This document shows, piece by piece, positions 1 to 6,130 of a DNA stretch of 18,055 bases (the stretch's first letter is position 1; every line of letters begins with the position of its first letter). Origin of the DNA: Fibrobacter sp. (GTDB lineage Bacteria; Fibrobacterota; Fibrobacteria; Fibrobacterales; Fibrobacteraceae); contig JAFZOV010000007.1 in NCBI GenBank assembly GCA_017550445.1, forward strand, positions 1-18,055, written 5' to 3'. The notes under the pieces are model-generated. The model was not told the origin of the DNA. It worked only from the letters and a program-made list of their open reading frames with translations, and did not search any database. The position numbers and the translations under genes are program-made.

Positions 1-827
1 ACGCCGATGGATTCCACAATCTTGAAGGCATCGCGCTTGAGGCGTTCTTCGAGGGCCTTGTCGATGGTGAGGAACGGGGCGGCGCAGAAGGAGTCACCGG
101 TATGCACGCCCACCGGGTCGATGTTTTCAATGAAGCAGATGGCGATCATCTGGTTCTTGGAGTCGCGCACGACTTCAACTTCCAATTCTTCCCAACCGAG
201 GATGGATTCTTCAATAAGGCACTGGTGCGTCATCGAGAGTTCAAGGCCGTTGGAGCAGATGGTGCGGAGTTCTTCCACGTTGTAGCAGAAACCGCCACCT
301 GCACCGCCCATGGTGTATGCCGGGCGAACCACGACCGGGTAGCCGATTTCGGCCACGATCTTTTCAGCTTCTTCCACAGAGTGGCAAATGCCGGAGCGCG
401 GAGTGTCGATGCCGAGCTTCTGCATGGTTTCCTTGAAGATTTCACGGTCTTCGCCGCGTTCGATAGCGTCGAGGTTCACACCGATGACCTTCACGCCGTA
501 CTTGTCCAAGACGCCAGCCTTGTTCAAAGCGCAAGCGAGGTTCAAGCCAGTCTGACCGCCCAAGTTCGGGAGGAGGGCGTCCGGGCGTTCCTTTTCGATA
601 ATCTGGGTCAAGCGAGCCACGTTCAGCGGTTCGATGTAGGTGGCATCGGCCATGACCGGGTCGGTCATGATGGTCGCCGGGTTAGAGTTCACGAGCACAA
701 TCTTGTAACCCTGTTCGCGCAGGGCCTTGCAAGCCTGGGTGCCGGAATAGTCGAATTCGCAAGCCTGACCGATCACGATCGGGCCAGAACCGATGATAAG
801 GACTTTGTCGATGCCTTCAATCTTCAT
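1..827 (-). CDS. carB: Carbamoyl-phosphate synthase large subunit, N-terminal part (cut by window edge)
   Basis: CarB makes carbamoyl phosphate from bicarbonate, ATP and the ammonia delivered by CarA, feeding pyrimidine and arginine synthesis in the cytoplasm. The visible 275 residues open with MKIEGIDKVLIIGSGPIVIG, followed by the canonical GQACEFDYSGTQACKAL and NSNPATIMTDP stretches. The ATP-grasp part follows, with VVRPAYTMGGAGGGF and an EVEVVRD motif, which together mark the first (carboxyphosphate) half. The full protein is usually about 1,070 residues, so most of the gene lies left of the window. The ATG at 825-827 has a GGAGAT ribosome site five bases upstream (833-838). No carA is next to it on this side. 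A long leader with a terminator precedes it, so expression is probably controlled by attenuation. Identity is secure. Confidence 0.97.
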   Translation of the reverse strand, partial: MKIEGIDKVLIIGSGPIVIGQACEFDYSGTQACKALREQGYKIVLVNSNPATIMTDPVMADATYIEPLNVARLTQIIEKERPDALLPNLGGQTGLNLACALNKAGVLDKYGVKVIGVNLDAIERGEDREIFKETMQKLGIDTPRSGICHSVEEAEKIVAEIGYPVVVRPAYTMGGAGGGFCYNVEELRTICSNGLELSMTHQCLIEESILGWEELEVEVVRDSKNQMIAICFIENIDPVGVHTGDSFCAAPFLTIDKALEERLKRDAFKIVESIG

Positions 828-852
828 TTTTTATCTCCGTTGTATTAATTAA

Positions 853-1065
853 TTAAACTCTAATGACGTTCCCTTCGGCAAGCACTTCGACAGGCTCAGT
901 ATACCACTCAGGGAACTTAATGGGTAAAAAAAAGGCCGAACCAAACGGTTCAGCACTAATAAAATCAAAAAAACAATTAACCTTGGAAAAACCAATTGCG
1001 GTTGCGCAGTGAATTGCGCACTTTGCATTGCACGGGGGCAAGGGCATTGCAGAAATTCGATTCAT
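853..1065 (-). CDS. Putative 70-codon leader peptide crossing the carB attenuator
   Basis: This open frame starts about 30 bases after the predicted start of the carB leader transcript. It runs straight through the terminator hairpin and stops 25 bases before the carB ATG. The product (starting MNRISAMPLPPCNAKCAIHC) resembles nothing I know and has no signal peptide or domain. Its value would lie in being translated: in enterobacterial pyrBI a 44-codon leader frame likewise spans the attenuator, and a ribosome following close behind RNA polymerase prevents terminator folding. Against it, the GGA upstream of the ATG is only two bases away, a poor ribosome site. The last part is encoded by a 49-base repeat-like segment, so the frame could be fortuitous. 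Confidence 0.35.
   Translation of the reverse strand: MNRISAMPLPPCNAKCAIHCATAIGFSKVNCFFDFISAEPFGSAFFLPIKFPEWYTEPVEVLAEGNVIRV
868..916 (-). repeat. 49-base repeat-like element with 7-base inverted ends
   Basis: The ends GTTCCCT (868-874) and AGGGAAC (910-916) are perfect inverted repeats. Inside is ACTTCGACAGGCTCAGT, a string I recall as part of dispersed palindromic repeats in many bacterial genomes; that is memory, not a search. It lies between the terminator and the carB start. Confidence 0.4.
926..954 (-). terminator. Intrinsic terminator in the carB leader (candidate attenuator)
   Basis: Read on the minus strand, GCTGAACC, loop GTTT and GGTTCGGC form an 8-bp stem with one G·U pair, followed directly by eight T (926-933). 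It stands 98 bases upstream of carB and is preceded by U-rich sequence (958-978, with a run of seven U at 967-973). It could either end transcripts from the small lipoprotein gene to the right or act as the carB attenuator; the promoter at 1102-1130 favours the second. Confidence 0.8.
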
Positions 1066-1101
1066 CTTCCGTCTAAAATACTCAAGGCTTAAACTTGCGC
1101 A

Positions 1102-1130
1102 AATATAGACAAAAAATGTAACGCTTTCAA
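1102..1130 (-). promoter_or_regulatory. Promoter for the carB leader
   Basis: On the minus strand TTGAAA (1125-1130) and TATATT (1102-1107) are separated by exactly 17 bases, and the −10 sits in the CTATATTT context seen at other promoters in this window. Transcription would begin near 1095 and enter the leader, terminator and carB. It lies downstream of the small lipoprotein stop codon, so it serves carB rather than that gene. Confidence 0.7.
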
Positions 1131-1166
1131 GGCAAAAAACAAAAAATGAAAAATAATTTCGATTTT

Positions 1167-1337
1167 CTATTCGGCAGCAGGATCAGCCGGATTATCAGCC
1201 GGTTCTTCCGTAGCGCAATCCGCAGCGTTCGGATCTACTGTGCAGTGGTCATCCGCTTCCGAGCTTGCGGAACCGCAGCCAGCAAAAGCGAGCGCAACAG
1301 CCAAAATTGAAGCAAAACCGATAAATTTACGAACCAT
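1167..1337 (-). CDS. Small lipoprotein, 56 residues
   Basis: The protein starts MVRKFIGFASILAVALAFAG and is followed by Cys21, a clear type II signal peptide with lipobox AFAGC. The mature part is about 36 residues, acidic and rich in Ala, Asp, Glu and Pro. It has two further cysteines (32 and 41) that could form a disulfide after export. The ATG at 1335-1337 has a GAGGAT ribosome site a few bases upstream, which supports real translation despite the small size. No domain or function is recognisable; it is not obviously an entericidin or Lpp, since heptad structure is absent. Its promoter is not clear. The nearest terminator downstream is the one at 926-954, about 210 bases away. Confidence 0.75.
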   Translation of the reverse strand: MVRKFIGFASILAVALAFAGCGSASSEADDHCTVDPNAADCATEEPADNPADPAAE

Positions 1338-1380
1338 ATATCCTCACTAATTAGTTGACAATCAATAAGATAGAAAATAG

Positions 1381-1479
1381 CAAATTCAGAATGCAGAATT
1401 CGGAGTTCGGAATTCAATTATCGCGGCAAAGCCGCCTTACTAAATAATTCATAACTCTAAAATCTGAATTCAGAACTAT
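1381..1479. repeat. Heptad-repeat element with central hairpin, 3' of hup
   Basis: From 1387 the sequence runs in 7-base units CAGAATG, CAGAATT, CGGAGTT, CGGAATT. A perfect GCGGC-AAA-GCCGC hairpin follows (1423-1435), then 7-base units again (ATTCATA, ACTCTAA, AATCTGA, ATTCAGA). The right arm is a rough inverted copy of the left. Together with the hup terminator this fills the 197-base gap between the small lipoprotein gene and hup. Confidence 0.7.
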
Positions 1480-1509
1480 AAAAAAAGCACCCGGGATAGT
1501 CCCAGGTGC
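1480..1509 (-). terminator. Intrinsic terminator of hup
   Basis: On the minus strand GCACCTGGGA, loop CTA and TCCCGGGTGC form a 10-bp stem with one G·U pair, followed by seven T (1480-1486). It begins 25 bases after the hup stop codon. Confidence 0.93.
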
Positions 1510-1534
1510 GAGCAAATTGCTTTGCGAAGACTGA

Positions 1535-1837
1535 TTACTTCTTAGCAGTCTTGGTCTTCTTGGCGGTTTCCTTAAGAGCAGCACCGACCTTGAAGGACAC
1601 GGTCTTGGAAGCCTTGATCTTGATGGTAGCGCCAGTCTGCGGATTGCGGCCGGTACGGGCAGCACGTTCCTTAACAGTGAAGGTACCGAAACCGATCAAC
1701 TGAACGAGACCGTCCTTCTTGATACCAGCAGAGATACCGTCGAGAACAGCGTCAACAGCGCGGCCAGCAGCAGCCTTGGATTCGATACCAGCTTCCTTGT
1801 TAGCGAGGATGGCGTCAATGAGATCTTGCTTATTCAT
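1535..1837 (-). CDS. hup: HU-family nucleoid DNA-binding protein
   Basis: HU is a small dimeric protein that bends DNA non-specifically and organises the nucleoid. The 100-residue product has the family layout: helical N-terminus (MNKQDLIDAILANKEAG), LIGFGTFTVKERAARTGRNP with the GFGTF turn and RxGRNPQTG β-arm tip, then KIKASKTVSFKVGAALK. It is about ten residues longer than a typical HU because of a lysine-rich tail (KETAKKTKTAKK), which may add DNA contacts. It is a single gene with its own promoter and terminator. The ATG at 1835-1837 has an AAGGAG site at 1846-1851. HU and IHF cannot be told apart with certainty, but the sequence reads as HU. Confidence 0.95.
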   Translation of the reverse strand: MNKQDLIDAILANKEAGIESKAAAGRAVDAVLDGISAGIKKDGLVQLIGFGTFTVKERAARTGRNPQTGATIKIKASKTVSFKVGAALKETAKKTKTAKK

Positions 1838-1878
1838 TTTATTAACTCCTTGAGTAGGTTTAAGAATTTTATGATGAT

Positions 1879-1907
1879 ATTATACTTTTTTTTTTGCGTC
1901 GTGGCAC
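1879..1907 (-). promoter_or_regulatory. Promoter of hup
   Basis: A perfect TATAAT (1879-1884 on the minus strand) lies about 40 bases upstream of the hup start. A run of ten A fills much of the spacer. The −35 position (GTGCCA at 17-base spacing) is a poor match, so the −10 is the main evidence. Confidence 0.6.
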
Positions 1908-1926
1908 ATTTTTTCTGTAAAATTTC

Positions 1927-1948
1927 AAAAAAATCTTGAAAAATCAAG
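1927..1948 (-). terminator. Weak terminator at the end of the four-gene operon
   Basis: On the minus strand CTTGA, loop TTTT and TCAAG form a short stem that includes the stop codon of the AI-2E-family gene, followed by seven T (1927-1933). The stem has only five pairs, so termination may be partial. Confidence 0.5.
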
Positions 1949-3071
1949 CTTCCGGCGGCGGTTCGACTTCTGCATCAACCATGGAGTCCGCTTTCTTCTG
2001 AATTTTGTCAAGATAAACTAGACACAAGCAAGTAAAGGGAATTGCAACAATCAAGCCGAGAAAGCCGAGGAGCTTTCCCCAAATAGAAAGCGACAAAAGA
2101 ATGCCTACCGGCGGCAAGTCCATGGACGATCCGACAATCTTCGGAACCAAGAACATGTCTTCGATAATTTGCACCACCAAGTAAATTGCAGCAACGATAG
2201 CGGCCACTTCCCAGAAGGGCATTCCCTTGTCGAGAGCGTAGACTACCGCTAGCAGTAAGGCCACAGGAATCGTAGCAAGTTGCAGATAGGGTACCATGTT
2301 CAGCGCACCAGACACAAGGCCAAAGGCGACTCCCATAGGCAGTCCAATGATTCCAAAACCAATTGCATACAAAATACCAACCGTCAGCGCAACCAAGGAC
2401 TGTGCACGGAAATAGCTACCCATGAACATGTCCATCTTCTTTGCAAAATCAGAAGCGCCTTCTTTATACCTTGTCGGGAACAACTTTTTGACGCCTCCGC
2501 GAAGCTTAGGCATATCAAGCATAATGAACACGAGGTACATAAAAATAAGAACGGCACCCGAGAACCATACAAACAAATTAGATGTCTTCGCCAAGACACT
2601 CCACGCACTGGGAAGTACCTTGCCCGCCACAGACTGGGCCGCATTCCAGAAATCAAGAGTCTGCATGGCTACAGCGATTTTGTCCCACGAAATCAGGGAC
2701 TTAACTTCTTGCCACAAATCCTTTGGCACAAAGGTCGACAAGCGTTCCATCCATGTAGAATCACTGAATAGCTTGGGAATCAATTCCCCTAGATGTCGAA
2801 TTTCGCCCACCACCATGGGAACAAAAATCCACACGGCACCACCCACAACAACAACCATCAACAAAATAACGGCAACGACCGCCACAATGCGGTACTTTAC
2901 TTTACCCTGAATTTTGCAAACCAGGGGATCAAAGATATAGGCAATCAAGAACGCCGCAAAAAAGGGCGCAAGAACTCCGCTCAAATAATGCAGCACCCAA
3001 AGTAGAATGCCGACACCCGCGGCCATAATCAGAAGCCGCATCACGCGGTCTACAGTCCATATTCTACGCAT
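1944..3071 (-). CDS. AI-2E family (PerM/YdiK-type) integral membrane protein
   Basis: This 375-residue inner-membrane protein begins MRRIWTVDRVMRLLIMAAGV. It has an N-terminal pair of hydrophobic segments ending near IAYIFDPLV, a third segment (VAVVAVILLMVVVVGGAVW), a soluble stretch and then a hydrophobic C-terminal half. That half includes the family-typical GFLGLIVAIPFTCLCLVYLD. Length and layout fit the AI-2E exporter superfamily, whose members include the autoinducer-2 exporter TqsA and sodium/proton antiporters; the substrate cannot be read from sequence. It is the last gene of a four-gene operon, starting two bases after the stop of the gene before, with an AGGTGA ribosome site inside that gene's end. 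The acidic, proline-rich C-terminus (EVEPPPEA) is cytosolic or disordered. Confidence 0.9.
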   Translation of the reverse strand: MRRIWTVDRVMRLLIMAAGVGILLWVLHYLSGVLAPFFAAFLIAYIFDPLVCKIQGKVKYRIVAVVAVILLMVVVVGGAVWIFVPMVVGEIRHLGELIPKLFSDSTWMERLSTFVPKDLWQEVKSLISWDKIAVAMQTLDFWNAAQSVAGKVLPSAWSVLAKTSNLFVWFSGAVLIFMYLVFIMLDMPKLRGGVKKLFPTRYKEGASDFAKKMDMFMGSYFRAQSLVALTVGILYAIGFGIIGLPMGVAFGLVSGALNMVPYLQLATIPVALLLAVVYALDKGMPFWEVAAIVAAIYLVVQIIEDMFLVPKIVGSSMDLPPVGILLSLSIWGKLLGFLGLIVAIPFTCLCLVYLDKIQKKADSMVDAEVEPPPEA

Positions 3072-3073
3072 TT

Positions 3074-4012
3074 TTAATTTTCACCTTTCGTTCTATAGTC
3101 CAATGGCTTTACACCATAAATTCGAATAAACTTTTTTTCGAAGGCCGCAGAGCTTTTCTCTCCCACGGCAATGGCCACCTCGGCAATGGACTTGTCCGTT
3201 TCTTTCAAAATCTTCGCCGCTTTTTCCATTTGCGATTTTAAATCGTCTAGGTTCTTTTGACGTTTTGCCACGCGACTTTTCGAATTCCGTACCACCAGCG
3301 AAAAAATGCCAACATAAACCAGAACCACCACAACAAGGCCCACATACATTAAGGCCTTAAACGTGCGGTTTTCGCCCCACAACTTGATAGAACGAATGGT
3401 AATGTCATCGGGAATTCCCAGCATGGTTCCTTCGCCATTGCAAATTTCAAAGAACATGCCGCGGTTCATATAACGTAAGCCGTCATCTTCGTCGAGGCCT
3501 TGCATGGCAAGCCACCACTCCGGGACCTTAAAATCCAGCATCGATATTGCGGCAATACTGTTCTTGCCACGAATCTGTACAGATGCCTGGGCCACCATAG
3601 GACGATAGCTCTGATACACATTCTTTTTACTGTACACAGGGTCGTCATTCAAGATTTTCACACCCACGCGTCTCATGCGTCCGGTTTCAACTTCAATCAC
3701 AAGCGAATCGTAATCCGAAAAATCGAAGAACCCCGTTGCCGGGCGATTGTTTACCGAAAGCAAGTTGATTCCGACTCCCGCATAGGGGTAAGCCATTCCC
3801 GAACGGATATTAACCCGCGCCGAGATGACGGAATCTTCGTTAGATAGTTCAACTGTCGAAAACCCGCCCACATTGGCATCGGACACTGCATACACCTGAT
3901 ATGTACTCCCCGGAAAAAGGGTCTGTTCCGAAGCACTAAACTTTGAAAACAAAACAAGCCAAACAATCAGGACAACTACCAGCGCCGCAGTTGCAATGGC
4001 AATTTTTTTCAT
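3074..4012 (-). CDS. Membrane protein with extracytoplasmic β-type domain and a C-terminal half AraC helix-turn-helix
   Basis: This 312-residue protein has an N-terminal membrane segment (about 5-22). An extracytoplasmic domain of about 190 residues follows, then a second membrane segment (about 218-241), a charged probable coiled coil (about 242-271) and a C-terminal helix-turn-helix at 272-307. That last stretch, TDKSIAEVAIAVG through YGVKPLDYR, closely follows the second HTH of AraC/XylS regulators (family form: TDxSIxEIAxxVGF … FxxxFGxxPxxYR). The first HTH of the family is absent. The outer domain has a DYDSLVIEVETG motif and PEWW, a pattern suggesting a carbohydrate-binding-like β-sandwich, by inference only. 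It overlaps the gene before by four bases (ATGA) and is a paralogue of it. A membrane-anchored one-component regulator is the most natural reading. Confidence 0.8.
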   Translation of the reverse strand: MKKIAIATAALVVVLIVWLVLFSKFSASEQTLFPGSTYQVYAVSDANVGGFSTVELSNEDSVISARVNIRSGMAYPYAGVGINLLSVNNRPATGFFDFSDYDSLVIEVETGRMRRVGVKILNDDPVYSKKNVYQSYRPMVAQASVQIRGKNSIAAISMLDFKVPEWWLAMQGLDEDDGLRYMNRGMFFEICNGEGTMLGIPDDITIRSIKLWGENRTFKALMYVGLVVVVLVYVGIFSLVVRNSKSRVAKRQKNLDDLKSQMEKAAKILKETDKSIAEVAIAVGEKSSAAFEKKFIRIYGVKPLDYRTKGEN

Positions 4013-4758
4013 GAACGAGGCTCCGCAGATTTATCTTCGTGATCTTTGTTATAGGAATGGGTACGACCAATGGCCACAATCATGAGCCCTAACATAATGA
4101 ACATCACGACACCAAATGCAAAATTGCTCACGCCCTTTGCAGTAATGGCGTAGAACTTGAGGTCAAACTTCTTGCCACGGGGCTGGTTCCAACCGGGAGC
4201 CACTTCCACACGGGCAACCGTTTCTTGATGTCGGCGATTCAATTCACGATTAACATGTTCGTCGTCAAACCAGAAATCCGGCGTATAGAACTGTTCAAAG
4301 GGAATCGCAATACGCTGGCGCCCTTGAGTCAGCGGAATTTCCTTCATCAGCAAGCGGAACGTCCGCGGCTTTTTAATATCGGTAACATCCGGGTCAAAGG
4401 TCCACACCTTCACCAAAATTTCTTCGGTACCATGAGATTCCAATTCAAAAATCAGGGAATCCACAAAAGTCCAGTTGCGATACAGAGCCTTTTCACCTTG
4501 ACTCAAGTCAAACAGAAGCCCACACCAGGCACTCTTTGTCGTGTCCGAGCCAAGCATGCAACTAAAGGCCAGGGAAGAATCCGCAAGTGCAAACGTGGTT
4601 TCGGAAAGCCCCCCATCAGCCTTGTCGTCGTATTCAAAAACAGTCGCCCCATCATGCAGCGGGAACACGTTGTCAACAAAATGCCTATCAGGCAAAGCCA
4701 AATACACAGCAATCACCGCGGCAGCGATCGCCACAATAATGATATAAGTTTTAGTCAT
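4009..4758 (-). CDS. Membrane-anchored paralogue of the half-AraC protein, without the DNA-binding tail
   Basis: This 249-residue protein has the same layout as its downstream neighbour: a membrane segment at about 4-20, an extracytoplasmic domain, a second membrane segment at about 213-231 and a short cytosolic tail of 18 charged residues. Matching landmarks in the outer domains are VDSLIFELES against YDSLVIEVET, LVKVWTFDPD against GVKILNDDPV, and PDFWF against PEWW. These show common ancestry despite low identity. No catalytic motif is seen. The start codon overlaps the end of the zinc-ribbon gene by eight bases, so translation is probably coupled. It may pair with the HTH-bearing paralogue as a hetero-oligomeric sensor; that is inference. 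Confidence 0.8.
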   Translation of the reverse strand: MTKTYIIIVAIAAAVIAVYLALPDRHFVDNVFPLHDGATVFEYDDKADGGLSETTFALADSSLAFSCMLGSDTTKSAWCGLLFDLSQGEKALYRNWTFVDSLIFELESHGTEEILVKVWTFDPDVTDIKKPRTFRLLMKEIPLTQGRQRIAIPFEQFYTPDFWFDDEHVNRELNRRHQETVARVEVAPGWNQPRGKKFDLKFYAITAKGVSNFAFGVVMFIMLGLMIVAIGRTHSYNKDHEDKSAEPRS

Positions 4759-5269
4759 TGGAATCGGGTTCCAAAATAGGTTTCAAATGAAGGCTATACT
4801 GCACCAAATCCAGCGGATCTTCATCAGGCATTTTTTCACCAAAGAGCTTGTTAATCAAGGCATCCAGGGCTCGAATAAAGAAGAAATGGTGTTTACCCTC
4901 TTTAGTAACCTGCTGGAAAGGGTGTTCCAAGGTACGCTTCAAAAGCTGGACCATCATGGACGGCGTAAAATGGAACATTTTGCAACAGGTGGTAATCTTG
5001 CCGTCGTAACCGTAATCGGGGAGTTTTCCATCTACAAGAGGTTCGCCATGATCAATACAGCAAACATTTTCAAAGACCGGGTCCTGCACATTCTTGGCAA
5101 GGAGCGCCTTGAGCCATAGTTCACGGGACTTATCGGTCAAGTCACTGCGAAAAGCCATAGTCTGGTCGCAAGGGAAAAACGTAGAATAGCACTTGGGGCA
5201 AATGCGCAAGTCCAGGTGCTGGAACTTGACGTGCGCCACCTCTGATTTACAATAAGGGCAGGTACTCAT
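4751..5269 (-). CDS. Zinc-ribbon protein (TFIIB-type ribbon), 172 residues
   Basis: The N-terminus MSTCPYCKSEVAHVKF carries C4-x2-C7 and ICPKC carries C24-x2-C27, a four-cysteine zinc ribbon like those of the zf-TFIIB family of small bacterial proteins. A second cluster, C70-C71-x2-H74 and C95-C96, followed by FHFTPSMM, looks like a diverged second ribbon. The C-terminal half is helical and charged, with no known domain. An open frame continues upstream of this ATG, but that part is antisense to cnoX. The MSTCPYC start is chosen because the ribbon begins there and a TATATT −10 (5277-5282) lies seven bases upstream, suggesting leaderless or near-leaderless mRNA. It is the first gene of the operon that runs to 1944. 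Function unknown. Confidence 0.8.
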   Translation of the reverse strand: MSTCPYCKSEVAHVKFQHLDLRICPKCYSTFFPCDQTMAFRSDLTDKSRELWLKALLAKNVQDPVFENVCCIDHGEPLVDGKLPDYGYDGKITTCCKMFHFTPSMMVQLLKRTLEHPFQQVTKEGKHHFFFIRALDALINKLFGEKMPDEDPLDLVQYSLHLKPILEPDSND

Positions 5270-5276
5270 ATAGGGG

Positions 5277-5296
5277 AATATAGTATTTTCTATATT
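5277..5296. promoter_or_regulatory. Face-to-face −10 elements for the divergent zinc-ribbon and cnoX genes
   Basis: Only 33 bases separate the two ATG codons. TATATT on the plus strand (5291-5296) ends six bases before the cnoX ATG; TATATT on the minus strand (5277-5282) ends seven bases before the zinc-ribbon ATG. Each promoter's −35 region would fall on the other gene's start, so the two should compete for polymerase. No clear −35 or Shine-Dalgarno site is present on either side. Confidence 0.6.
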
Positions 5297-5302
5297 TATC
5301 GC

Positions 5303-6127
5303 ATGGCTAAAGTTGTACAGATTACCGCTGAAAATTTTGAGACCGAGGTCGCACAGGCCTCCGAAAACCGCGCCGTAGCAGTCCTTTTCTCCTCGGCAGA
5401 ATACCCCGATTGCGCCCCCTATTCCCAACTGCTGGGGCAACTTTCTACCAGCATGGACTTCACGCTGGGCGTTGTCAGCTGCGACGAACGTGAGAACATG
5501 CAGTTGATTCAGGCTTTCCGCGTGCGTTCGGTGCCCGAAGTGCACATCGTAGACAAGGGACAGATCGCAGATGTGATTCAGGGTGTACTCCCCGAAGCCG
5601 ACCTCAAGAAGCGTCTCGAAAAGTTCTTCGTTTCGGACGAAGCCCGTTTCCAGATGGCTCTTGAAGACGCGATAGCCCAAAAGAATTTTGATCAGGCGCT
5701 CCCGATGCTCGACGAAGCTCTCGCCAAGACTCCCGACGACAAGAAATTGCAACTGTTGTGGGCAAAGGCAAGCCTCGGAATGGGCGACACTGAAAAAGCC
5801 AAGGAAGTCCTCGCAAAATTTACCGAAGCCGATGACCAGTACCGCGAGGCAAAATCGCTGCTGGAACTTTTAGACTTCCACGCCGAAGCCGCCAAGAAAG
5901 ACGTTCAAGGTAAAGAAGCTATCGTCTACCACGAAGCATGCAAGCTCGCCTGCGCCGAAGACTTTGAAAGCGCCTTGCAGGCGTTCCTCAACTTGTACGT
6001 AGAAGCTCCGGAATGGAATGACGGCGCCGCGAAGAAGGCGATGCTTACTTTGTTCGGAGTACTCGGCCCGAAGCATGAACTGACGTGGAAATACCGCGCG
6101 AAACTCAACACGATGATGTTTATTTAA
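5303..6127 (+). CDS. cnoX: CnoX/YbbN-like thioredoxin-fold chaperone with TPR tail
   Basis: CnoX proteins are cytosolic holdases that protect clients from oxidation and pass them to GroEL or DnaK. The 274-residue product has a thioredoxin fold (about 1-110), including VRSVPEV with the conserved cis-proline. TPR-type helices follow (DEARFQMALEDAIAQKNFDQ onward), and the C-terminus GAAKKAMLTLFGVLG…YRAKLNTMMF matches the family's ending well. The active site has YPDC (34-37) where thioredoxin has CGPC. The first cysteine is lost and the second kept, as in Escherichia coli CnoX (SQHC), so it is not a disulfide reductase. The start has no ribosome site but a −10 six bases upstream, consistent with leaderless mRNA. 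It is divergent from the zinc-ribbon gene. Confidence 0.88.
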   Translation: MAKVVQITAENFETEVAQASENRAVAVLFSSAEYPDCAPYSQLLGQLSTSMDFTLGVVSCDERENMQLIQAFRVRSVPEVHIVDKGQIADVIQGVLPEADLKKRLEKFFVSDEARFQMALEDAIAQKNFDQALPMLDEALAKTPDDKKLQLLWAKASLGMGDTEKAKEVLAKFTEADDQYREAKSLLELLDFHAEAAKKDVQGKEAIVYHEACKLACAEDFESALQAFLNLYVEAPEWNDGAAKKAMLTLFGVLGPKHELTWKYRAKLNTMMFI

Positions 6128-6130
6128 AAA

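Noticed and set aside
102..848. Long plus-strand open frame of 248 codons
   Set aside because: It is antisense to carB, whose protein sequence is unmistakable; the frame reflects biased codon use on the real strand.
1387..1479. CRISPR-like array
   Set aside because: The units are seven bases long, contiguous and degenerate, with no spacers and no cas genes nearby.
5270..5752. Upstream extension of the zinc-ribbon gene to a 333-residue product
   Set aside because: The extra part is antisense to cnoX; the zinc ribbon begins at the internal ATG, which has a −10 just upstream.
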